A stretch of DNA of 13,731 bases from Flemingiibacterium sp045579745 (lineage in GTDB: Bacteria > Bacillota > Clostridia > Oscillospirales > CAG-272): the NCBI GenBank assembly GCA_045579745.1, contig JAZNMQ010000040.1:1-13731 (forward strand), given 5' to 3'. The position numbers and the translations under genes are program-made. Each line of letters opens with the position of its first letter. Positions within the stretch are counted from its first letter, which is position 1. This document shows, piece by piece, positions 1 through 6,897 of the stretch. A model generated the notes under the pieces. It saw nothing but the letters and a program-made list of their open reading frames with translations. It had not been told where the DNA came from and did not search any database.

Positions 1-3000
1 CGTCCTCACCGTGAATGTGCCATCCGCTGAACGTATATCCTTGTACAGCCGCTGCTGCCGCTAAGTCTACGGTTTCACCGTGATAGTAGGAAATCGTTGC
101 AGGAAGTGCCGGTGCGCCTGCAGGGATAGTTCTTTCATAGCTGTACGTTACGCTGTACTGATTTCTGTCGTAGTAAAGCTTGAGTACGAGCGAGCCGTCG
201 CCTGCGATTGTGCCTGTCTTTGTTGCTGCACTCTCCGTATCGTTATAGGTAAAGCCCACGAACGTTGTAAGAGGTATTGCAGTTACGCTGTGTCCTGTTG
301 TTCCGTAAAGTGTTTCGGCAACCTCAGCTGTTCCTGCGTAGTTGCCGTCTGTACCCATCAGATAATGCTCTACCTTGTAGGGTGTACCGGAATTTGCTGT
401 GAAGTAACCGAGCAAATGAACGCTGTATGCCGGCATTGTAAAGGTTCCGTCTGCAGGATTATCATCAGCACCTCTGTACCAACCGGTAAACTCATATCCT
501 GCCGGAGCGGTCGCCTTTGCCGCTACAGTTACAGTTTCACCGTACTTGTACGTGCCGCCTGCCGGTAATGCGGGAAGACCGCTGATCTCGGTATCGCCTT
601 CATAGCCGTACGTTACGGAGTATTCATTTCTGTCATAGTAAAGCTTAAGTACAAGAGTACCGTCAGCCTTTATATCGCCTGAAATTGTAGCCGCACTCTG
701 TGCTGCATTATAGGTAAATCCTGTAAATCTGTTAAGAGGTGTTGCTGTCACGTTATGTCCGGTTGTACCGTAGAACGTTTCGTCAACCTCAGGGTTGGTT
801 TCATAAACACCGTCAGTCAGAGTTTCCAAATAGTGTTCAACCTTATACGGTGTGGAAGTTGAGCTTTCAAAATAACCGACGAGCGTTACGTCCTTTGCAG
901 GCATTGTAAATGTGCCAGATGAAGCGTCAACGTCTGTCTGCAGCGCATACCAGCCAACAAATATGTATCCTGCAAGAGTCGGATCTGCCGCTACAGTTAC
1001 TTGCGAGCCATACGAAACCTGTGTCGGATTTCCGCCGCTCGGAAGCAGAGCGTCTGCTCCTGCCGGCTGAGTGCCTGAATACTGATAGGTTACGTTATAA
1101 GTATTTGCTGTAAATGTACCTACGATCTCAACGTCTTCATCAGGCATTGCGAAAGCGCTGCCGGCAGCTACCGGAGCACCGCCAATCGACCAGCCGCTGA
1201 ACGTATGTCCTTCTTTGGTCGGGATAGCGTCAACAGTTACGTCAGATCCCGTGAAACGGTTGTAGATTGTATATTCCGCGCCGTCAACCTTGTAGGTAAC
1301 CTGATGCGTCGAAAGTTTAGGAGTCGAAACCTCTGCCGCAGGGGTAGAGTCACTGTCTACAATAGAAGCGAAACCGCTGTTGGTAGGAAGTATGCCATCC
1401 ATCAAAGTTGCGGAAGCGGCGTCGATTACATCGTAGTCCGGAACAACCGTAAAGCTGACTACAAGCTGTTTACCGTAGAAATTATTATTATTGCCTCTGC
1501 CCTGCTCCGATACGTAGTTCGCATCAAAGTCAAAGCCGTTAACCGTCAGACGGTCGCCTGAAATTGTAAAGCTGAGGTTCGGATCATCAACGGGATCTGC
1601 CCACGTGCCGTTCGAATTTCTTGCGCTCGTCTGCAATTTTACGTCAGTAGCACTGCCGTTTGCAAAGTCGAAGTAAGGCGAAAGTGTATCTACCATAGTA
1701 GCTTCTTCGCCCAATGTAATAGACGGGTGGTCAATATTCTGAATGATGGATTCGAATATCATCGAAAGCGAAGTTGTTCCGTCTGGAGTCATATAATAAC
1801 CTGCCGAGATATCACATCCGCTTTCAGCTGAGCGCATGCTTTCTGCTTCGGGATAGTTCGAGGACAAATAATGCATGAACTTGTTGATATTTGCATCAAG
1901 GTCGGTTGCATCAGCGCCCGAAGCAATACAAACGCTGTAAACAGTAACGTCCGCAGTACCCTTCATGTTGCCTGCTGTTGCTATTGCGGAATTTGCTACG
2001 CTCTCGCTGAAGCCGCTGGAGTGGTTAGGTTCACCGTCGGTAAACACGATAACAACTTCATTGCGGTCAACCGCGCTGTCATCAGCTACCAAGCTGCGGT
2101 TCATAAGAACAGCCTCAGCAAGGTTCAGACCGTAGTCAACCGAGGTAGCACCGCCGGGATCAAGCGATGTGACAGCCGCCTTAAGAGCTGTCGCACCCGC
2201 CGCATCTACGGGAGTAAGATTCTTTACTACCTCTGAATAGTTATATCCGCTGTTGCCGCCTGCGCCTTTGTGGTTACCCTCAGCAAGCAGGTCAGAGCTG
2301 TTATAATAGCTGTCGTCGGCAAATTTAACAATAGAGATAGTGTGCATCTCATTTTGTGCAAGTCCGTCGTTCATTGTAGCTGTAGTATCAATAAACGAAT
2401 CAACCGCGTTTTTAAGAACTTCCATTCTGCTTGTGGTCGTAGTTGAGGTTACAGCAGAATAGAACTGATATACCGGATAACTATTGGAACGGTTTGTGGG
2501 AGTTCCGCTTTCGAGTTCAGGGTAAACGTAAATCTCGTCTGTACCTCTTGAATACTCAAAGAACTCATATCCGTTTGCGTCACGACCTGTGCGGGCAACG
2601 CTTGTGTATACGGGATCTGCATTCGTTCCGGTATTGATATAATAGTTTCTTTGGCTATTGAATCCGTATCCTGTTTCGAAATCAAAGAACCCTGCCCAAT
2701 AGGTATAACTATCGCCTAAAGCTTCTTCGTATGTAGTTACCGATGAGCTGGTGTATGCATCATCCATGGAACCTGAAACGTCAAGCACGAGTACGATATC
2801 AGTAGGTGTTACAGAATTAAGCTGTTTTACCTCACCCGTTGTATGTGCCGTAAGTGTAATATCGATAGTTCCGTCAGATTTGGCTGTGGACGTCTTGGTA
2901 TATATAATACCGCCTGCCTGATTCTGATTCTCCATCGTGCTGCTTTGTGTCACCGTCGGCGCACTCGCTGACGAAACGGTGATTCCGTAGCTTGGAATCA

Positions 3001-3055
3001 GCACCATAATCATCGCGAACGTTAAAATCCAAGCTAAAAATCTCTTTGTTTTCAT
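1..3055 (-). CDS. Large secreted VWA-domain protein with tandem InlB/MucBP-like repeats (partial, 3' end outside window)
   Basis: The frame is open without a stop from the ATG at 3055 to the left edge (about 1018 codons). An AGGAGG site at 3065-3070 supports this start. Residues 1-32 form a signal peptide (MKTKRF, then a hydrophobic core ending ASA). A von Willebrand A domain follows from about residue 85: it has a MIDAS motif DVSGS (D92, S94, S96), a GGATS threonine near 302 and an IVFTDGEPN strand near 337, so it should bind a divalent cation. After an Ig-like linker (about 430-580), from about residue 590 come repeated modules. One type has VTYxY...GYxFxGWY (three copies); the other starts PYKVEHYL and ends LVLKLYYDRN (two copies). 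Together they give a tandem period of about 155-159 residues. Such proteins are usually surface adhesins or pilus-like proteins anchored at the C-terminus; the anchor is not visible here, so adhesion is inferred. It lies 94 bp downstream of the TetR gene with no terminator between them. Confidence 0.9.
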   Translation of the reverse strand, partial: MKTKRFLAWILTFAMIMVLIPSYGITVSSASAPTVTQSSTMENQNQAGGIIYTKTSTAKSDGTIDITLTAHTTGEVKQLNSVTPTDIVLVLDVSGSMDDAYTSSSVTTYEEALGDSYTYWAGFFDFETGYGFNSQRNYYINTGTNADPVYTSVARTGRDANGYEFFEYSRGTDEIYVYPELESGTPTNRSNSYPVYQFYSAVTSTTTTSRMEVLKNAVDSFIDTTATMNDGLAQNEMHTISIVKFADDSYYNSSDLLAEGNHKGAGGNSGYNYSEVVKNLTPVDAAGATALKAAVTSLDPGGATSVDYGLNLAEAVLMNRSLVADDSAVDRNEVVIVFTDGEPNHSSGFSESVANSAIATAGNMKGTADVTVYSVCIASGADATDLDANINKFMHYLSSNYPEAESMRSAESGCDISAGYYMTPDGTTSLSMIFESIIQNIDHPSITLGEEATMVDTLSPYFDFANGSATDVKLQTSARNSNGTWADPVDDPNLSFTISGDRLTVNGFDFDANYVSEQGRGNNNNFYGKQLVVSFTVVPDYDVIDAASATLMDGILPTNSGFASIVDSDSTPAAEVSTPKLSTHQVTYKVDGAEYTIYNRFTGSDVTVDAIPTKEGHTFSGWSIGGAPVAAGSAFAMPDEDVEIVGTFTANTYNVTYQYSGTQPAGADALLPSGGNPTQVSYGSQVTVAADPTLAGYIFVGWYALQTDVDASSGTFTMPAKDVTLVGYFESSTSTPYKVEHYLETLTDGVYETNPEVDETFYGTTGHNVTATPLNRFTGFTYNAAQSAATISGDIKADGTLVLKLYYDRNEYSVTYGYEGDTEISGLPALPAGGTYKYGETVTVAAKATAPAGYEFTGWYRGADDNPADGTFTMPAYSVHLLGYFTANSGTPYKVEHYLMGTDGNYAGTAEVAETLYGTTGHSVTAIPLTTFVGFTYNDTESAATKTGTIAGDGSLVLKLYYDRNQYSVTYSYERTIPAGAPALPATISYYHGETVDLAAAAAVQGYTFSGWHIHGED
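110..1290 (-). repeat. Coding tandem repeats of about 156 residues in the VWA protein
   Basis: On the minus strand the motif PYKVEHYL is encoded near 865 and again near 397, an offset of 468 bases. The SVTY motif recurs near 1091, 614 and 149, offsets of 477 and 465 bases. Both module types alternate, so at least two full protein repeats lie in the window and more may follow to the left. Copies are similar but not identical in DNA, so this is an old or diversifying array rather than a recent exact duplication. Confidence 0.85.
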
Positions 3056-3149
3056 AGTTTAAAAACCTCCTTTGTCTGTGCTGTACATGCTATTCTTAGC
3101 TCCAATAAAGAGCCTGTCCTGAAAATCTTTAAAAACAATCTGTGTTATA

Positions 3150-3863
3150 TCACTTGTTAAATTCCTCCGCCGATTTTTCAAAGCGTTCTACAAATTGACT
3201 GAACACATCCTGAGCGTGATATTTATAATCAGAGGAAAGAATTTTGCTTATAACTTCACGACATTCATCTTTGGGAACTTCGTAGTTGGTGAGCATGTTT
3301 TCAAGTATCAAAGAAACCTTATCCTCCAAAGTGAAGCCCGGCTCGCAATCAGTTTTTATAGCCGCCAGTTCTATATATGTAGTTACGTTCTCTTTGTTTT
3401 TGAAATCCTGCTCAGACCAATGCGACAGCCGGTCCTTGAATAGAACCATATTCTTTTTGCAGCCCCAATCCTTAATGATGGCAAGAACACCGGGAATTGT
3501 GTAAGCACTGCTGTACAAATCTCGTGCAACCTCGTTTTCGTCGCACAAGGCAATTTGCAATGCAATTTCGGTTGCATAGGAAAACAAGCAGTCATCAGTT
3601 TCTTCGAGCACCCGTTCGATAATACTCGAATGGAAGATCATAAGCTCCTCAATGATCAGATATAAAATATCTTCCTTCGCTCGGTAATAATAGTTAACAT
3701 GACCGACCTTCAGGCCAGCTTCGTCTGCAATCATCTTCAGCGTTGTATTTGAGAAGCCTTTTTCAAGAAAAAGCCTTGTTGCCGCTTTCAAAACCTCTAT
3801 TTCCGTATCATTATAGCCCGACGAACGATGCCGTCTTTGAATAATGTGATTGAGCAATAACAT
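3150..3863 (-). CDS. TetR/AcrR-family transcriptional regulator
   Basis: The product is a 237-residue regulator if it starts at ATG 3863. The N-terminal DNA-binding domain is typical of TetR: helix 1 EVLKAATRLFLEKGF, then TTLKMIADEAGLKVGHVNYYYRAKEDIL (about residues 40-67), where the helix-turn-helix ends in the usual YYY/F-x-K-E-x-L signature. The C-terminal ligand domain is not assignable to a known ligand. The frame also opens upstream to TTG 3899, but that codon sits about at the predicted transcription start, so it is unlikely to be used. The GGGAGG site lies only 2 nt from ATG 3863 and 8 nt from an in-frame TTG at 3857, so the exact start is uncertain by two codons. The VWA gene follows on the same strand, which suggests one operon and control of that surface protein. 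A palindrome at the promoter suggests autoregulation. Confidence 0.9.
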   Translation of the reverse strand: MLLLNHIIQRRHRSSGYNDTEIEVLKAATRLFLEKGFSNTTLKMIADEAGLKVGHVNYYYRAKEDILYLIIEELMIFHSSIIERVLEETDDCLFSYATEIALQIALCDENEVARDLYSSAYTIPGVLAIIKDWGCKKNMVLFKDRLSHWSEQDFKNKENVTTYIELAAIKTDCEPGFTLEDKVSLILENMLTNYEVPKDECREVISKILSSDYKYHAQDVFSQFVERFEKSAEEFNK

Positions 3864-3886
3864 CACCTCCCGTTTTTTGTTTGTTC

Positions 3887-3900
3887 TTTGGTATGCCAAA
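3887..3900. promoter_or_regulatory. Candidate TetR operator at the TetR transcription start
   Basis: TTTGGTATGCCAAA is an inverted repeat with 12 of 14 positions symmetric. It directly follows the TATAAT box on the minus strand and spans the predicted start site. Position and symmetry are what is expected for an autorepressing TetR regulator; binding is inferred. Confidence 0.5.
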
Positions 3901-3929
3901 ATTATATCATAATCCCATCAAAAAAGCAA
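3901..3929 (-). promoter_or_regulatory. Predicted sigma-A promoter of the TetR gene
   Basis: On the minus strand, TTGCTT (3924-3929) lies 17 bp from a consensus TATAAT (3901-3906). The predicted start is near 3894, leaving a roughly 30-nt leader before ATG 3863. The -35 box is weak (3 of 6), the -10 is perfect. Confidence 0.6.
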
Positions 3930-3981
3930 GAGTTTTGAAAGAACTTCCTTAACTTTGTGCGATTTCACGATAAGCGACGAA

Positions 3982-3999
3982 TGTATTTGTACAAATACA
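3982..3999. promoter_or_regulatory. Perfect 18-bp palindrome upstream of the lipoprotein promoter
   Basis: TGTATTTGTACAAATACA is its own reverse complement over all 18 bases. It lies 28 bp upstream of the -35 box of the lipoprotein operon and about 50 bp upstream of the TetR -35. A second symmetric element, CAAATATTTG, follows at about 4008-4017. Length and placement fit a dimeric regulator site; the regulator is unknown. Confidence 0.45.
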
Positions 4000-4027
4000 A
4001 CAACTTGCAAATATTTGGCGCTGATGA

Positions 4028-4056
4028 TTGAAAAAATGGCACGATTATGATATACT
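4028..4056 (+). promoter_or_regulatory. Sigma-A promoter of the lipoprotein pair
   Basis: TTGAAA (4028-4033), a 17-bp spacer ending in TATGA, then TATACT (4051-4056). The same -35, spacing, TATGA extension and -10 occur at 5508-5536 and 6213-6241. A leader hairpin follows at 4079-4096 (TACAAAA, loop ACGA, TTTTGTA). Confidence 0.75.
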
Positions 4057-4128
4057 GAATAGGTACACAAGAAGAACTTACAAAAACGATTTTGTATGAT
4101 AGTAATATATTTTGAAAGGAAAGAAGAT

Positions 4129-4626
4129 ATGAAAAAGATTTTTGCGCTGCTTTTGGCGGCAGTTATGACTTTTTCCCTCGCTGCCTGCGGCGGTGGTGAT
4201 CCGCAAATAAGCAACAGCGATTCTGCGCAAAATACAGAGTCTATCGAAAACAATCCTACAAGTGGGGATACAAGCTCCGATTCCGATGTTGATGTAAATT
4301 CGGAGCCTATTGTATCGGATGAGGAAATGGTAGGAATTTGGCTCAGTGCAGATAATGTTTCATTTGAAATAAAGGCAGATGGAACTGTTATTAACAAAAG
4401 CAGAGGTCAAAATATAACTTTTACTAAAGACGAGCAGTATGTATCCTGGCAAGTAGAAGGAAACAACTTTATTTTCCAAGAAGCCATGGGCAGCATTTTG
4501 AAATTTGAGATTATTAAGGATAATGATCTGCTCAAATTGAAGTATCTTGAAATGGACGGTGCGTTTGTTTTCGGGATAATTGTCGAAGAATTTATGACCG
4601 AACTAACAAAACAAGCTGACAAATAG
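4129..4626 (+). CDS. Small lipoprotein, lipocalin-like, unknown function
   Basis: A 165-residue exported lipoprotein. The start ATG 4129 is chosen because AAAGGA lies 8 nt upstream and the signal peptide begins there; the frame extends further upstream without a ribosome site. The lipobox is LAAC with the modified cysteine at residue 20, followed by a Ser/Asn/Asp-rich acidic linker (about residues 21-65). The globular part begins VGIWLSADNVSFEIKADGTV. A G-x-W start followed by short beta strands resembles lipocalin-like or DUF-type beta-barrel domains of clostridial lipoproteins, but I cannot assign a family. It is the first gene of a likely two-gene unit with the next lipoprotein, whose signal peptide is nearly identical. 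Confidence 0.85.
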   Translation: MKKIFALLLAAVMTFSLAACGGGDPQISNSDSAQNTESIENNPTSGDTSSDSDVDVNSEPIVSDEEMVGIWLSADNVSFEIKADGTVINKSRGQNITFTKDEQYVSWQVEGNNFIFQEAMGSILKFEIIKDNDLLKLKYLEMDGAFVFGIIVEEFMTELTKQADK

Positions 4627-4755
4627 TAGTCAGCGAAATCTTTCAGCGCGGGGCGCAAGAGCATAAACAAGGAGCACAGCTCAGACAAATACGCGCTTTT
4701 ACGACTCTTGCATAACAGACAATACAATATCAGAAACAAGAAAGGGTTTAGTATT

Positions 4756-5358
4756 ATGAAAAAGATTTTTGCGCTCCTCTTGGCGGCGGTAATGTGTTTT
4801 TCTCTCGCTGCTTGCGGCGAGAATAAAGAAGCAAGTAACGATAATGAGCCGCAAACAAATGAAAACGGCTCTCAGCAGAATCCAAGCGGCTCACAAAGCG
4901 ATGCTCCAATTGAAACCCCCGACGAGCTTAAAGAGGTTGAGCTCACATTGGATAATTGGTCAGAATATTTTGAAATCATTGCAAAAGAAGAAATCGATTC
5001 AAGCGCCGACGGGAAAGAAACGATCGACCTTGCTCAATATTTTGCGATAAAAAGTGAAGACACGCTTGTCGGAGATTTTGGTGTCACAGTTCGTATAGAT
5101 TGCAAGATGGAACAGAAATACTACACGATTGATGAAAACGGTAAGGTTGTGTGTGGAGATACAGTAAAAACTTCCGACTTCAGAATAACAGCGGATAGCT
5201 CTCGGTACGATACCCCTTTTGATGCTTCATCTCCTTTGAAGCTTGTATGCAGTGCTGACGCTTATGCGAATGAAGTTGAGGCAACTGATAAGCCATCTGC
5301 GATAGTACCTACAAGCGTTGAAGTGTTTGAAATTTACGGTTCGGTTTTAGTTAAATAA
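4756..5358 (+). CDS. Small lipoprotein, unknown function
   Basis: A 200-residue lipoprotein starting at ATG 4756, with GAAAGGG about 9 nt upstream. The signal peptide MKKIFALLLAAVMCFSLAAC differs from that of the preceding gene at only one of 20 residues; the acylated cysteine is residue 20. A low-complexity Asn/Gln/Ser/Glu linker follows to about residue 60, then a domain opening ELTLDNWSEYFEI. That phrase recurs in clostridial secreted proteins of unknown role, but I recognise no catalytic motif. No terminator separates the two lipoprotein genes (129-nt gap), so they are probably co-transcribed. Outside the signal peptide the two proteins do not look alike, so they share an export module rather than being full paralogues. 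Confidence 0.85.
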   Translation: MKKIFALLLAAVMCFSLAACGENKEASNDNEPQTNENGSQQNPSGSQSDAPIETPDELKEVELTLDNWSEYFEIIAKEEIDSSADGKETIDLAQYFAIKSEDTLVGDFGVTVRIDCKMEQKYYTIDENGKVVCGDTVKTSDFRITADSSRYDTPFDASSPLKLVCSADAYANEVEATDKPSAIVPTSVEVFEIYGSVLVK

Positions 5359-5443
5359 AACAGCTCGCAATAAGAAGCTAACGGGATGTTCGACAAAATA
5401 ATCATCCTGTCTGGGATGACGACGAAAGATAAATTCAAAATAT

Positions 5444-5474
5444 CTATGAGGAAAAACTACCTCATAGAGTTTTT
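5444..5474 (+). terminator. Rho-independent terminator after the lipoprotein pair
   Basis: Stem CTATGAGG / CCTCATAG (5444-5451 and 5460-5467) with an 8-nt loop, followed by AGTTTTT. A separate short hairpin, TCATCC / GGATGA, lies just upstream at 5402-5419 and lacks a T run. Confidence 0.8.
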
Positions 5475-5507
5475 GATAACAATTTTGTAAATTATGAGAG
5501 CTGTAGA

Positions 5508-5536
5508 TTGAAAGAATGGCATACTTATGATATACT
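5508..5536 (+). promoter_or_regulatory. Sigma-A promoter of the GyrI-like gene
   Basis: TTGAAA (5508-5513), a 17-bp spacer, TATACT (5531-5536) with a TATGA extension. The 64 bases from 5508 to 5571 match 6213-6276 at 62 positions. The leader contains a small hairpin, CAGTT / AACTG (5550-5565). Confidence 0.8.
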
Positions 5537-5598
5537 GAATATGTGAAAACAGTTCGATAAAACTGAATTTGTAAAACTATAGCTAAGGAGTATTGATT

Positions 5599-6102
5599 AT
5601 GGCTGAAATTATTAAGGTGTTCAAAGAAAACATACCTTCAATGAGATTTATCGGAAAGAAATACGATAACTTCGGACACTGGGGAGAATGGTGGCAAAAT
5701 GGTTGGTTTGACCTTCTTGAACAGACAATGGGTGGTACAGATAAAATTCTATCCCTCTGGGAAAATGGCGGTGGTTATATAGGTGTTGAAAGACGAGCCG
5801 AAGGCGACCCTTTTGAATATTACATAGGTATGCTTACTCCCGAAAACACACCCGTTCCTGATGGATTTATACATATTGATTTCAAAAACTTGAGTTTGGG
5901 GACTTGTTGGATATTCGGAAAAGAAAACGAAGTTCACGATACCAGTGCTTGCAAGCAAAAACTCATAGAAAACGGTATGAAAATATGGCAAGATGAAAAT
6001 GGTGCAATATGGTCGTTTGAAAACTGTCTGTGTCCTCGATATACTACCCCAGATGACAATGGTAATGTTATTCTTGATTATTGTTATTTTGTAATTAGGT
6101 GA
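5599..6102 (+). CDS. GyrI-like / AraC effector-binding-domain protein
   Basis: A 167-residue soluble protein. ATG 5599 is preferred over the upstream in-frame TTG 5593 because AAGGAG (5585-5590) lies 8 nt before it. There is no signal peptide and no helix-turn-helix. The pattern WWQNGWFDLLE, then GGGYIGVERR, FEYYIGMLTPENTPVPDGFIHI and a strand with TCWIFG resembles the GyrI-like small-molecule-binding domain found at the C-terminus of AraC regulators and as a stand-alone protein. In that family a hydrophobic pocket binds ligands and a conserved acidic residue often contacts them; W-rich and E-rich segments here fit, but the ligand is unknown. It stands alone between its own promoter and terminator. 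Confidence 0.75.
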   Translation: MAEIIKVFKENIPSMRFIGKKYDNFGHWGEWWQNGWFDLLEQTMGGTDKILSLWENGGGYIGVERRAEGDPFEYYIGMLTPENTPVPDGFIHIDFKNLSLGTCWIFGKENEVHDTSACKQKLIENGMKIWQDENGAIWSFENCLCPRYTTPDDNGNVILDYCYFVIR

Positions 6103-6155
6103 GATGTTTTGCAATAATCTAATCGTGAAACTCCAATATGTCGAACAGATAAGGA

Positions 6156-6179
6156 GCAGAGGTTTAGACCTCTGCTTTT
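6156..6179 (+). terminator. Rho-independent terminator after the GyrI-like gene
   Basis: Perfect stem GCAGAGGT / ACCTCTGC around a TTAG loop, followed by TTTT. It belongs to a 42-base segment (6134-6175) repeated at 6703-6744 after the next gene, with 37 of 42 matches. Confidence 0.85.
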
Positions 6180-6212
6180 CATAACGTTAATATATGTTAT
6201 GAGAGTTGCAGA

Positions 6213-6241
6213 TTGAAAGAATCGCATACTTATGATATACT
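6213..6241 (+). promoter_or_regulatory. Sigma-A promoter of the small membrane-protein gene
   Basis: TTGAAA (6213-6218), a 17-bp spacer, TATACT (6236-6241). It is nearly identical to the promoter and leader of the preceding unit. An inverted repeat ATAAC / GTTAT lies just upstream (6181-6200). Confidence 0.8.
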
Positions 6242-6292
6242 TAATATGTGAAAACAGTTCGATAAAACTGAATTTGGAGGAGGGCAAATGAT

Positions 6293-6694
6293 ATGACCAA
6301 AACAGGTAAAATCGTATTGTTAATAATATCAGTTGCAGTTGTTTTAATAATTGGTGCTTACCTTTTTGTTGATGCCCTTTGGAGCGGTGCATTAAATTTT
6401 TTGTTCCCAAATGAAATCGCAACTTACCACAGTCCAGATGGAGAATATTCGCTTGTTTTTGAGCAAATGGGTGAGCCGCAATGGCCCTTTGGTCCAACGG
6501 ATGTCAGGTTGACCCTCAAAAATCACGATGGCAAAATTATCGAGCGTGTATCTACTCAACTTAGCGATGACGGCGCAAATGCGAGTGAACACAACATTGC
6601 GTCTATTTCTTGGAACGATGATGCGGTAATTGTTGTTCTTAGAGCTTCAGAAATGAAAGACAAGGAAGTTTCAATAGCATATAATAAGAGTTAA
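6293..6694 (+). CDS. Small membrane-anchored protein, DUF5412-like
   Basis: A 133-residue protein. ATG 6293 follows a strong GGAGGAGGG site (6276-6284) at 8-nt spacing. An overlapping ATG at 6288 is followed at once by a stop. Residues 7-30 form one hydrophobic helix (VLLIISVAVVLIIGAYLF), with no lipobox or clear cleavage site, so it is probably a signal anchor. The outside part starts TYHSPDGEYSLVFEQMGEP and continues in short beta strands to a SISWNDDAVIVVL segment. The SPDGxYsL opening followed by a late W-x-D strand is reminiscent of DUF5412-type proteins of Firmicutes; I offer this as a resemblance only. It is unrelated in sequence to the GyrI-like protein although the two genes share promoter and terminator sequence. 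Confidence 0.75.
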   Translation: MTKTGKIVLLIISVAVVLIIGAYLFVDALWSGALNFLFPNEIATYHSPDGEYSLVFEQMGEPQWPFGPTDVRLTLKNHDGKIIERVSTQLSDDGANASEHNIASISWNDDAVIVVLRASEMKDKEVSIAYNKS

Positions 6695-6720
6695 TCAAAT
6701 TTCAATATGTCAAACAGTTA

Positions 6721-6748
6721 AGGAGCAGATGTCTAAACCTCTGCTCCT
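6721..6748 (+). terminator. Probable terminator after the small membrane-protein gene
   Basis: Stem AGGAGCAGA / TCTGCTCCT (9 bp), then ATTGTTTT. It is homologous to the 6156 terminator, but the inner stem has decayed and the T run is interrupted. Confidence 0.65.
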
Positions 6749-6819
6749 ATTGTTTTGCTCTATCATCGCACTGTGGCTCATTTTAAGCTTTTACAAAGTT
6801 ATTGACTCATCCGAATGAC

Positions 6820-6859
6820 AAAAATTGAGGTATTCCGCTTATATTGCAGAATACCTCAA
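6820..6859 (-). terminator. Rho-independent terminator of the rrf2-rubrerythrin operon
   Basis: Stem TTGAGGTATTC / GAATACCTCAA (11 bp perfect; 6825-6835 and 6849-6859) with a 13-nt loop. Read on the minus strand it is followed by a run of five Ts and lies about 40 bases after the rubrerythrin stop. In the plus direction the sequence after the stem is AATTATG, so it is mainly a minus-strand terminator. Confidence 0.9.
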
Positions 6860-6897
6860 AATTATGCTATATTATATGTTTTTTGCTTGTCCAAATC

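Noticed and set aside
80..2637. Several plus-strand open frames of 64-162 codons (80-568, 910-1113, 1205-1561, 1871-2236, 2443-2637)
   Set aside because: They are rich in Cys/Arg or otherwise unlike proteins, lack ribosome sites, and lie opposite the continuous minus-strand VWA gene, whose translation has clear domains.
3056..3149. Separate promoter or terminator between the TetR and VWA genes
   Set aside because: I see no convincing -10/-35 pair and only a 4-bp GCTC/GAGC hairpin without a T run.
4655..4712. GCAAGAG / CTCTTGC pairing between the two lipoprotein genes as a terminator
   Set aside because: The loop is about 45 nt and no T run follows. A possible internal promoter (TTTACG / TACAAT) has 19-bp spacing and is also too weak to list.
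3918..4739. Minus-strand frames of 159 and 110 codons at 3918-4397 and 4407-4739
   Set aside because: They overlap the lipoprotein gene and the divergent promoter region and have no ribosome site or recognisable domain.
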